NCBI GenBank assembly: GCA_002327305.1
Contig: DCUZ01000113.1
Span: 52,091 to 58,240 of the forward strand
Length of the DNA stretch: 6,150 bases
Reading direction: 5' to 3'
Source: Holophagales bacterium UBA2201
Lineage (GTDB): Bacteria > Acidobacteriota > Thermoanaerobaculia > UBA2201
The position numbers and the translations under genes are program-made. The notes under the pieces were generated by a model, which ran no database searches, was not told where the DNA came from, and worked only from the letters and a program-made list of their open reading frames with translations. Below are positions 1 to 5,544 of this stretch, piece after piece; position 1 is the first letter of the stretch; every line of letters begins with the position of its first letter.

Positions 1-866
1 AGGACGTAGAACGGGGCGCCGGCGCACAGGTCGGCCTGCTTGCGCATGTTCATCTCGATCTCGTGCAGGGGAATGTGGCCGGGCCCCTCCACCATCACCT
101 GCACGCCCCGCGCGTGGGCCCGCTTCGTCAGCCGGGCGATCTCCTCGAGTTCGGCGAACTGCGCCTTGTCGGAGGCGTCGAGGAGCGAGCCGGGCCGCAG
201 GGCGTCGCCGATGGAGATGGTGACGTCGTGCTCGCGGAGGACGTCGAGCACCTCGTCGAACCGGGCGTTCAACGGATTCTCCTCCTTCCGCTTGAGCATC
301 CAGGCGGCCAGCAGCGCCCCGCCCCGGGAGACGATCCCCATGGCGCGGTCGAGGGCCCACTCCAGGTGGGCGCGCTTGAGGCCCGCGTGGAGGGTCATGA
401 AGTCCACCCCCTGGCGCGCCTGCGCCTCGATGTCGGCGAGGAGGTCCTCTAACTTCGCGTCGTCGAGGCCCGGGAGGCGGCCGGCAGTCTGATAGACGGG
501 GACGGTCCCGAGGGGCCAGTCGAACGCGCTCAGAAGGAAGGCGCGGAAGGCCTCGGCGTTGAGGCCCACCGAGAGGTCCATGATGGTGTCGGCCCCCAGC
601 CCGGCGCAGAGGCGGGCCTTTTCCTCCTCCTTCGAGAAATCGGACGAAACGGCGGAGACGCCGATGTTGACGTTGACCTTGGTGGCGAAGGCGCGCCCGA
701 TGACGATGGGGCGCAGGGCCTTGTGGTGGCGGTTCCACGGCGCGGCGGCGCGCCCCGCGGCGATCTCCGCGACGACGGTTCCGACCGGCAGTTCCTCCCG
801 GTCGGCGGCCGCGCGCAGCCCGTCGGGGACCTCTTGGGCGCGGAGCCGTTCGAGAAGGGTGCTCAA
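1..866 (-). CDS. thiC: ThiC-family radical-SAM enzyme, phosphomethylpyrimidine synthase (5' part, runs off window)
   Basis: I translated 288 complete codons on the minus strand with no interruption; the gene continues past base 1. ThiC turns aminoimidazole ribotide into HMP phosphate, the pyrimidine of thiamine, in the cytoplasm. Visible family motifs are VNVNIG (64-69), GADTIMDLS (91-99), PLGTVPVYQ (118-126), DFMTLHAG (155-162), SRGG (180-183), GDALRPGS (220-227) and VEGPGHIPL (259-267), ending in GAPFYV. The substrate-contacting Asn, Met, Tyr, His, Asp, Arg and Glu of these motifs are present. The CX2CX4C iron-sulfur motif would lie beyond the edge. It is the short form, with only about 60 residues before the core. 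I chose TTG at 866 (MSTLLERLR), preceded by a GGGG stretch, because no ATG is available; the frame stays open further upstream, so the start is uncertain. DLSVG replaces the usual DLSTGG, so the related 5-hydroxybenzimidazole synthase (BzaF) is an alternative. The family is near certain, the exact reaction less so. Confidence 0.9.
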   Translation of the reverse strand, partial: MSTLLERLRAQEVPDGLRAAADREELPVGTVVAEIAAGRAAAPWNRHHKALRPIVIGRAFATKVNVNIGVSAVSSDFSKEEEKARLCAGLGADTIMDLSVGLNAEAFRAFLLSAFDWPLGTVPVYQTAGRLPGLDDAKLEDLLADIEAQARQGVDFMTLHAGLKRAHLEWALDRAMGIVSRGGALLAAWMLKRKEENPLNARFDEVLDVLREHDVTISIGDALRPGSLLDASDKAQFAELEEIARLTKRAHARGVQVMVEGPGHIPLHEIEMNMRKQADLCAGAPFYV

Positions 867-888
867 CGGACGCCCCGGGGGCCGGGAT

Positions 889-897
889 GATAAAATA
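889..897. promoter_or_regulatory. AT-rich patch with overlapping divergent -10 elements
   Basis: The only AT-rich stretch between thiC and the plus-strand gene reads as TAAAAT (891-896) rightward and TATTTT (897-892) leftward. Both fit the TANNNT pattern of a -10 element. The rightward box ends 6 nt before the ATG at 903, which would give a transcript with almost no leader. The leftward box would give a leader of about 20 nt for the thiC-family gene. I see no convincing -35 on either side. No room or motif exists for a TPP riboswitch in these 36 bp. This is an inference from sequence only. Confidence 0.4.
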
Positions 898-902
898 GGG
901 CC

Positions 903-1235
903 ATGGGTCCGTTCGAACGGGACGTGGAGCGCTTCCTCGACGCGCAGAACATCCGGAGCCCCCGCCGGGCGGCGATCTGCGCGGCGGCCTCCTCGTGCTT
1001 CCAGGGCCTCATGCTGGAGGGAGGGGACGGCGAGGCCTCCATCGCCCGTGTCCACATGGGCAAGCGGGACGCCATCCTCCTCCGGTTCGTCAAACCGGCG
1101 GGCCTGAAGACATTTCTGGAACGGTGGGACAAACAACGGGGCATCTTGCGGTACCACCACCTGTTCTGGGTGGCCGACCGGGTATGCCCCGGGGACGCGG
1201 CCAATCCCGAATTAAAGGTCTATTTCTACCTGTAG
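903..1235 (+). CDS. Hypothetical protein, 110 aa, antisense-nested between hemL and thiC
   Basis: I do not recognise this protein. It has 110 residues, is probably cytoplasmic, and shows no signal peptide or membrane segment. The first third (FERDVERFLDAQ, then AAICAAASSCFQGLML) looks helical. The rest alternates likely strands (ILLRFV, LKVYFYL) with charged and aromatic stretches, and has a Trp/His-rich piece (YHHLFWVADR). Three cysteines (27, 33, 91) are too scattered for an obvious metal site. It is judged real because nearly all its third codon positions are G or C while first positions are mixed. The opposite strand in the same codon register is also free of stops but lacks that bias. 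No Shine-Dalgarno sits at a normal distance from the ATG, whereas TAAAAT lies just upstream, so a leaderless mRNA is possible. Its last 10 bp overlap the end of hemL tail-to-tail. Confidence 0.65.
   Translation: MGPFERDVERFLDAQNIRSPRRAAICAAASSCFQGLMLEGGDGEASIARVHMGKRDAILLRFVKPAGLKTFLERWDKQRGILRYHHLFWVADRVCPGDAANPELKVYFYL
909..920. repeat. 12-bp perfect palindrome
   Basis: CCGTTCGAACGG is self-complementary over 12 bp. It lies in codons 3-6 of the 110-aa gene, which is also the upstream region of the leftward thiC-family gene. Its half CCGTTCGA recurs at 846-853, inside thiC, 63 bp away. It could be an operator for the divergent pair, but both copies lie in GC-rich coding sequence and may be coincidental. 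Confidence 0.3.
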
Positions 1236-2536
1236 GGCCCGAATTCGAACTCGCGCGCCACGGTCTTGAGGGCGCGGTCGGCCGCATCGAGGGTGTCCTC
1301 TAGGTCCTTGGTGCTGTGGGCCAGGGAGATGAACCCCGCCTCGAACTGTGAAGGGGGAAGATAGACCCCGCCCTCCAGCATGAGGTTGAAGAACCGGGTG
1401 AACATCTTGGTGTTGGCCTTCTGGGCCGAGGCCAGGTCCCTCACCGGCCCCGCCGTGAAGAAGAAGGTGAACATGGACCCGACGCGGTTGATCTGCAAGG
1501 GCACTTCGTACCGCCCCGCGATCTCCCTCATCCCGCTCTCCAGCGCCTGTCCCCGCTCCTCCAACTGCTCGTAGGTCTGGGCGTTCTTGACCACCTTGAG
1601 CGTGGCCAGCCCGGCGGCGACGGCCAGGGGGTTCCCCGCGTGGGTCCCCGCCTGGTAGACCGGCCCCTCGGGGGCGATCTGGTCCATGATCTCCCTCCGG
1701 CCGCCGTAGGCCGCCAGGGGGAGGCCGCCGCCCAGGATCTTCCCCAGGGTGGTGAGATCGGCCCGGACGCCGTAGGACTCCTGGGCCCCGCCGTAGGCGA
1801 GGCGGAACCCGGTGATCACCTCGTCGAAGATGAGGAGGGCCCCCATCTGGTCGCAGAGGGAACGGAGGGTGGCCAGATACTCCGGTTCGGGGGGGATGAC
1901 CCCCGCGTTTCCCATCACGGGTTCCACGATGAAGGCGGCGACGCCCTCGCCGTGGCGGGCGGCCAGTTCGCGCAGGGCCTGGGTGTCGTTGTAGGGGATG
2001 CTGAGGGTCTGTTGGGTCACGCCGGCGGGGATGCCGGGGGTCCCGGGAAGGCCGAAGGTGAGGACCCCGGATCCCGACTGCACCAGCAGTTGGTCTCCAT
2101 GCCCATGGTACCCGCCGTCCACCTTGACGACGAGGTCGCGCCCGGTGTGGGCCCGGGCCAGGCGCACGGCGCTCATCACGGCCTCGGTCCCGCTGGGGGT
2201 GAGACGCACTTTCTCCACCGACGGGAACGCCGCGGCCACGGCCTCGGCCAGCTCCGTTTCGGCGGCGGTGGGGGCCCCGTAGGAGAGCCCCTTGACGACG
2301 GCCTTCTTGAGGGCCTCCACGACGAAGGGGTGGGCGTGCCCCAGGATCAGGACGCCCCAGGACATGCAGTAGTCGATGAAGGAGCGGTCGTCGGCGTCCA
2401 CCATCCGGCTCCCCTGCCCCTGCTTGATGAAAAGGGGGCCGCCCCCAACCGCCTTGAACGCGCGGACGGGGGAGTTGACCCCCCCGGGCATCACGGCGCA
2501 GGCCTTCGCGTACAACTCGTCCGAAATCTTCCCCAT
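1226..2536 (-). CDS. hemL: Glutamate-1-semialdehyde 2,1-aminomutase
   Basis: This PLP-dependent enzyme turns glutamate-1-semialdehyde into 5-aminolevulinate, the last step of the C5 route into tetrapyrroles. The chosen protein has 436 residues, close to the family's usual 425-435. It opens with PGGVNSPVRAF (17-27), followed by SWGVLILGHAHP (59-70), PSGTEAVMSAVRLAR (114-128), YHGH (143-146) and FDEVITGF (237-244). TTLGKILGGG (262-271) contains the PLP lysine K266, and YQAGT then GNPLA (294-305) follow. The C-terminal GSMFTFFFT and GVYLPPSQFEAGF segments are typical of HemL rather than other class III aminotransferases. Some normally constant residues differ: TPSG for VNSG, GTHAGN for GTLSGN and GLPLAAYGG for GLPVGAYGG. 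The ATG at 2536 is preferred over the in-frame GTG at 2542, because AAGGAG lies 5 nt before the ATG and abuts the GTG. It starts 2 nt after the hemB stop, implying translational coupling. Confidence 0.95.
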   Translation of the reverse strand: MGKISDELYAKACAVMPGGVNSPVRAFKAVGGGPLFIKQGQGSRMVDADDRSFIDYCMSWGVLILGHAHPFVVEALKKAVVKGLSYGAPTAAETELAEAVAAAFPSVEKVRLTPSGTEAVMSAVRLARAHTGRDLVVKVDGGYHGHGDQLLVQSGSGVLTFGLPGTPGIPAGVTQQTLSIPYNDTQALRELAARHGEGVAAFIVEPVMGNAGVIPPEPEYLATLRSLCDQMGALLIFDEVITGFRLAYGGAQESYGVRADLTTLGKILGGGLPLAAYGGRREIMDQIAPEGPVYQAGTHAGNPLAVAAGLATLKVVKNAQTYEQLEERGQALESGMREIAGRYEVPLQINRVGSMFTFFFTAGPVRDLASAQKANTKMFTRFFNLMLEGGVYLPPSQFEAGFISLAHSTKDLEDTLDAADRALKTVAREFEFGPYR

Positions 2537-2538
2537 GC

Positions 2539-3525
2539 TCACTCCTTCAGCCAGCGGGCCGCTTCCTTGGCGTGGTAGGTCAGGATCATGTCCGCCCCCG
2601 CCCGGCGCATGCCGATGAGGGTCTCCATGACGACCCGTTTCTCGTCGATCCAGCCCTTGAGGGCGGCCGCTTTGATCATGGAATATTCTCCGGACACATT
2701 ATAGCAGGCCACCGGCACCTGGAACAATTCCTTGACCTTGGCGATGACGTCCATGTAGGCCATGGCCGGCTTGACCATGACGATGTCCGCCCCCTCCTGG
2801 AGGTCCAATTCCACCTCGCGGAGCGCTTCCCGGACGTTGGGGGGGTCCATCTGGTAGCCGCGGCGGTCGCCGAAGGCGGGGGCCGACTGGGCCGCCTCCC
2901 GGAAGGGGCCGTAGAACCCCGAGGCGTACTTGGCGGCGTAGGCCAGGATGGGGACCGCCTCGAACCCCTTCTCGTCGAGGGCGTCGCGGATGGCGCCCAC
3001 CCGGCCGTCCATCATGTCGGAGGGGGCGACGAGGTCGGCCCCGGCCTCAACATGGCTGACCGCCTCGCGGGCCAGCAGTTCGAGGGTCCGGTCGTTGTCC
3101 ACCTCCTTGCCGTAGCGGCCGTCGCGGAGGGCGCCGCAGTGGCCGTGGGAGGTGTACTCGCACAGGCAGACGTCGGTGATGACCATCAGGTTCAGGCCTT
3201 CCTTTTTGACCGCCCGGACCGCCTTCTGGATGATCCCCTCGGCGTCATAGGCCTGGGAGCCCATCTCATCCTTTTCCGAAGGGATGCCGAATAGGATCAC
3301 GGCGGGAACCCCGGCGGCCTCGACGTCCCGGCACTCCTTCACCAGTTCGTCCACCGAAAGATTAAAGACGCCCGGCATGGAGGGGATCTCCTTGCGGATC
3401 TTCCTGCCCTCCACGGCGAAGAGGGGGTAGATCAACTGGCTGGCGTGCAGCCGCGTTTCCCGCACCATGTCGCGCAACAGGCCGTTCTGGCGCAGGCGCC
3501 TCATTCTAACAATGGGGTAGGTCAT
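2539..3525 (-). CDS. hemB: Porphobilinogen synthase (5-aminolevulinate dehydratase), zinc type
   Basis: HemB condenses two 5-aminolevulinates into porphobilinogen, directly after the HemL step. At 328 residues it has normal family length, and its TIM barrel is complete. The catalytic zinc ligands are visible as DVCLCEYTSHGHCG, with C120, C122 and C130, so it is the zinc-cysteine form rather than the magnesium-only type with aspartates. The two active-site lysines are K199 (in AYAAKYASGFYGPFR) and the Schiff-base K252 (in DIVMVKPAMAYMD). SGEYSM (278-283) is the usual substrate-side motif near the C-terminal part of the barrel. The ATG at 3525 is preceded by GGGAGG with a 5-nt spacer. It lies 15 nt after the small cysteine-rich gene and 2 nt before the preferred hemL start. 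The three read as one operon from the promoter near 3737-3766. No heme-regulated element is recognisable. Confidence 0.97.
   Translation of the reverse strand: MTYPIVRMRRLRQNGLLRDMVRETRLHASQLIYPLFAVEGRKIRKEIPSMPGVFNLSVDELVKECRDVEAAGVPAVILFGIPSEKDEMGSQAYDAEGIIQKAVRAVKKEGLNLMVITDVCLCEYTSHGHCGALRDGRYGKEVDNDRTLELLAREAVSHVEAGADLVAPSDMMDGRVGAIRDALDEKGFEAVPILAYAAKYASGFYGPFREAAQSAPAFGDRRGYQMDPPNVREALREVELDLQEGADIVMVKPAMAYMDVIAKVKELFQVPVACYNVSGEYSMIKAAALKGWIDEKRVVMETLIGMRRAGADMILTYHAKEAARWLKE
2542..2547 (-). promoter_or_regulatory. Ribosome binding site that fixes the hemL start
   Basis: AAGGAG on the minus strand lies inside the last codons of hemB and is separated by TGAGC (5 nt) from the ATG at 2536-2534. 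An upstream in-frame GTG (2542-2540) would overlap the hemB stop by 4 nt but has no spacing from this site, so the ATG is the better start. Confidence 0.7.
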
Positions 3526-3540
3526 GGGGTCCTCCCGTTT

Positions 3541-3726
3541 CTACTCTTCATCGGAGCCGTCCTCGCCCGAAAAGAAGAACATCTGGGCGCACTCCCGGCT
3601 GCAGAAGGTGTTCCCGCCCATCCGGTACTCGCAGTTTTCGCAATACCGCTTCTTGCACATGGGACAGGTCTTCATGGCGAACGAGTACATGGCGGAACCG
3701 CAGATGGCGCAGAATTCGTCGGTCAT
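3541..3726 (-). CDS. Small eight-cysteine zinc-ribbon/TRASH-like protein, first gene of the hem operon
   Basis: This 61-residue protein has eight cysteines in four pairs: C6-C9, C21-C24, C29-C32 and C42-C46. The spacing CX2C-X11-CX2C suits a zinc ribbon. The second half, CX2C-X9-CX3C with FCSRECAQMFF, resembles the treble-clef TRASH/MYM type of metal-binding finger. Two zinc ions could be bound. The last nine residues (SGEDGSDEE) are strongly acidic. There is no membrane segment. Third codon positions are mostly G or C, supporting a real gene. It is 15 nt upstream of hemB, in the same direction, and is the first gene after a good promoter. The ATG at 3726 has no obvious Shine-Dalgarno, and the predicted transcript start is only a few nt upstream. 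Its function is unknown; metal handling or regulation linked to zinc-dependent HemB is a hypothesis. Confidence 0.8.
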   Translation of the reverse strand: MTDEFCAICGSAMYSFAMKTCPMCKKRYCENCEYRMGGNTFCSRECAQMFFFSGEDGSDEE

Positions 3727-3736
3727 AGGATTATTA

Positions 3737-3766
3737 ACATTACCCTGTCAGGAGGGTTTTCGTCAA
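3737..3766 (-). promoter_or_regulatory. Sigma70-type promoter for the zinc-ribbon-hemB-hemL operon
   Basis: On the minus strand, TTGACG (3766-3761) is followed after 18 nt by TAATGT (3742-3737). Transcription would start near 3730, leaving about 3 nt before the ATG at 3726-3724. That would make the first gene leaderless or nearly so, in agreement with its lack of a Shine-Dalgarno. The -35 falls within an inverted repeat. Confidence 0.55.
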
Positions 3767-3772
3767 CCCTCC
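3751..3772. repeat. Perfect inverted repeat over the hem -35 (candidate operator)
   Basis: GGAGGGTT (3751-3758) and AACCCTCC (3765-3772) are exact reverse complements around a 6-nt centre, TTCGTC. The repeat overlaps the -35 box and part of the spacer of the leftward promoter, the usual place for a repressor site. It is not followed by a T-run on either strand and lies upstream of both predicted starts, so a terminator is unlikely. Confidence 0.45.
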
Positions 3773-3811
3773 CCCCTTGAACGCGCGGGCCGGGCCCCCC
3801 ATTCCCCCTTT

Positions 3812-3841
3812 TTGACACCACCGGGGACGTTGTGGTTTAAT
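3812..3841 (+). promoter_or_regulatory. Sigma70-type promoter for panBCD
   Basis: TTGACA (3812-3817, consensus) is followed after 18 nt by TTTAAT (3836-3841). TGG directly before the -10 box provides an extended -10 TGn. The start site would be near 3848, giving a leader of about 27 nt that includes AGGAGG (3864-3869), 5 nt before the panB ATG. The -35 boxes of this promoter and the divergent hem promoter are 45 bp apart. Confidence 0.65.
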
Positions 3842-3874
3842 AGGTTGGAACAAATCCAGATCCAGGAGGCACTT

Positions 3875-4675
3875 ATGGAGAACTCCAAAGTGACCATCCC
3901 CGGGATCCTGGCGTGCAAATCCCAGAAAAAGCTCGTCATGGTCACGGCGTACGACTATCCCTCCGCCCTCCTCGCCGACGGGGCGGGGCTCGACCTGGTC
4001 CTGGTGGGGGACTCCCTCGGCAACGTGGTGCTGGGGCATTCCTCCACCCTCCCCGTCACGCTCGACGACATGGTCCGGCACACGCAGGCCGTCCGCCGGG
4101 GCGTCGCCCGCGCCCTCCTGGTGGCCGACATGCCCTACCTCTCCTACCACTTCACCCCCGTCGAGGCCGCCCGCAACGCCGGTCGGCTGGTCCAGGAGGG
4201 GGGGGCGGAGGCGGTGAAGGTGGAGGGGGGGGCCAAGCGGGTGGGGGCCATCCGCGCCATCCTCGACGCCGAGATCCCCGTGATGGGACACCTGGGCCTC
4301 ACGCCCCAATCGGTGCACGCCGTCGGCGGCTACCGCGTCCAGGGGCGCGGGCCCGGCGAGGCCGAGCGCCTGGCCGCCGAAGCCCGGGCGCTGGAGGAGG
4401 CCGGGGTGTTCGCCATCGTCCTGGAGTGCGTTCCGGCCGCCGTGGCCGAGGCCGTCACCCGGGCCGTGCGGGTCCCCACCATCGGCATCGGCGCCGGCCC
4501 CGCGTGCGACGGCCAGGTGCTGGTTTTCCACGACCTGGTGGGCCTCACCCCCGGGCACCGCCCGCGGTTCGTCCGCCGGTACCTCGAACTGGCGGACGCC
4601 ATAGGCGGGGCGCTGGGACGGTTCAGGGAGGACGTGGAGTCGGGCCGGTTTCCGTCCGCCGAGGAAAGCTTTTAG
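3875..4675 (+). CDS. panB: 3-methyl-2-oxobutanoate hydroxymethyltransferase (ketopantoate hydroxymethyltransferase)
   Basis: PanB transfers a one-carbon unit from 5,10-methylene-tetrahydrofolate to 2-oxoisovalerate, giving ketopantoate, the first committed step of pantothenate synthesis. The 266 residues match the family length and its single TIM barrel. Visible features are VTAYDYPSA (23-31), LVGDSLG (43-49) with metal ligand D46, ADMPYLSY (84-91) with D85, and AVKVEGG (113-119) with K115 and metal ligand E117. MGHLGLTPQSV (137-147), LECVP (183-187) with catalytic E184, and PTIGIGAG with CDGQVLVFHD (201-220) complete the set. The ATG at 3875 has AGGAGG 5 nt upstream and yields the expected N-terminus. 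The reading frame is open for about 350 nt further upstream, but that stretch crosses the divergent promoters and is not coding. panC follows after 8 nt, with its ribosome binding site overlapping the panB stop. Confidence 0.97.
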   Translation: MENSKVTIPGILACKSQKKLVMVTAYDYPSALLADGAGLDLVLVGDSLGNVVLGHSSTLPVTLDDMVRHTQAVRRGVARALLVADMPYLSYHFTPVEAARNAGRLVQEGGAEAVKVEGGAKRVGAIRAILDAEIPVMGHLGLTPQSVHAVGGYRVQGRGPGEAERLAAEARALEEAGVFAIVLECVPAAVAEAVTRAVRVPTIGIGAGPACDGQVLVFHDLVGLTPGHRPRFVRRYLELADAIGGALGRFREDVESGRFPSAEESF

Positions 4676-4683
4676 GAGGTCGC

Positions 4684-5544
4684 ATGGAAATCATCCGCCG
4701 ACCGCACCTGATGCAGCAGACCGCCCTCGACCTCAAGCGGGACCGATTGAAGATCGCCTTCGTCCCCACCATGGGGGCGCTCCACGCCGGCCACCTCAGT
4801 CTGGTGCGCCGGGCCAACCAGATGGGGCAGGTGACCGTGGTTTCCATCTTCGTCAACCCCACCCAGTTCGGCCCCAGCGAGGACTTCGAGCAGTACCCCC
4901 GGGACCTGGGGCGCGATGTGGACCAGTTGAAGGAGCTGGACGTGGACTATGTCTTCGCCCCCGATCCGGCCGACATGTTCCCCGGAGGGTCCGGCACCTA
5001 CCTCTACAACGAGACCATGAGCAACCGCTTCTGCGGGAAGAGCCGTCCCGGCCACTTCCGGGGCGTCCTGACCGTGGTGGCCAAACTCTTCAACCTGGTG
5101 CGCCCCGATTTCGCCGTCTTCGGGCAGAAGGATTTCCAGCAGGCCGCCCTCATTAAGCGGATGGTGCTGGACCTCAACTTCCTGACGGAGATCGTGCTCT
5201 GCCCCACGGTGCGCGAAAGCGACGGCCTGGCCCTCTCGTCCCGGAATATCTTTCTCAAGCCCGAGGAGCGACAGGCGGCCCTGGTCCTCCATCGGGCGCT
5301 CAGGGGGGCGGAGGCCATGGTCGCGGACGGCGAGGACGACACGGAGAAACTCGCGGAGGCCATGCGGGAGACGATATCGGGCGGGCCGCTGGTCCGCCTC
5401 GACTACGCCGAGGTGGCCGACGCCGCCACCCTCGAGCCGCTGGAGCGGCTGGACCGTCGGGCCGTGGCCCTCGTGGCGGCCGGCGTGGGCGTCACCCGCC
5501 TCATCGACAACACGCTGTTGGAACCCCCGGAGGAAAAGCAATGA
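4684..5544 (+). CDS. panC: Pantothenate synthetase (pantoate-beta-alanine ligase)
   Basis: PanC activates pantoate with ATP to pantoyl-adenylate and joins it to beta-alanine, forming pantothenate. The 286 residues fit the family. The Rossmann-type ATP site is seen as PTMGALHAGHLSLV (28-41), with the HxGH signature at 34-37. NPTQFGPSEDFEQYPR (58-73) lines the pantoate pocket. GKSRPGHFRGVLTVVAKLFN (118-137) and FGQKDFQQ (146-153) follow. SSRN (185-188) corresponds to the second nucleotide-binding motif, KMSKS-like in this superfamily. The smaller C-terminal dimer domain, from about residue 190, is complete. The start ATG has AGGAGG (4674-4679) 4 nt upstream, overlapping the panB stop, and the stop shares ATGA with panD. 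The packing suggests coupled translation of all three pan genes. Nothing is missing or unusual. Confidence 0.97.
   Translation: MEIIRRPHLMQQTALDLKRDRLKIAFVPTMGALHAGHLSLVRRANQMGQVTVVSIFVNPTQFGPSEDFEQYPRDLGRDVDQLKELDVDYVFAPDPADMFPGGSGTYLYNETMSNRFCGKSRPGHFRGVLTVVAKLFNLVRPDFAVFGQKDFQQAALIKRMVLDLNFLTEIVLCPTVRESDGLALSSRNIFLKPEERQAALVLHRALRGAEAMVADGEDDTEKLAEAMRETISGGPLVRLDYAEVADAATLEPLERLDRRAVALVAAGVGVTRLIDNTLLEPPEEKQ

Noticed and set aside
867..902. TPP riboswitch before the thiC-family gene
   Set aside because: Only 36 bp are available and the conserved CTGAGA and related motifs are absent on the minus strand.
863..1204. 113-aa minus-strand frame opposite the 110-aa gene
   Set aside because: The composition is Arg/Ser/Pro-rich as in shadow frames, and the third-position G+C bias belongs to the plus-strand gene.
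2540..2542. GTG start for hemL overlapping the hemB stop
   Set aside because: AAGGAG directly abuts it with no spacing, whereas the ATG six bases on has a normal 5-nt spacer.
1640..2578. 312-aa plus-strand frame opposite hemL
   Set aside because: His/Gly/Asp/Val-rich shadow of a clearly recognisable hemL; high GC keeps opposite frames open.
3751..3772. Intrinsic terminator
   Set aside because: The stem is good but neither strand has a T-run after it, and it lies upstream of both predicted transcription starts.
3524..3874. N-terminal extension of PanB
   Set aside because: It would cross the zinc-ribbon gene on the other strand and both promoters; the ATG at 3875 has a strong ribosome site and gives the normal PanB N-terminus.
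3913..4683. Long Arg/Gly/Pro-rich extension in frame with PanC
   Set aside because: It is panB read out of frame in GC-rich DNA; the low-complexity composition and lack of family similarity show it is not protein coding.
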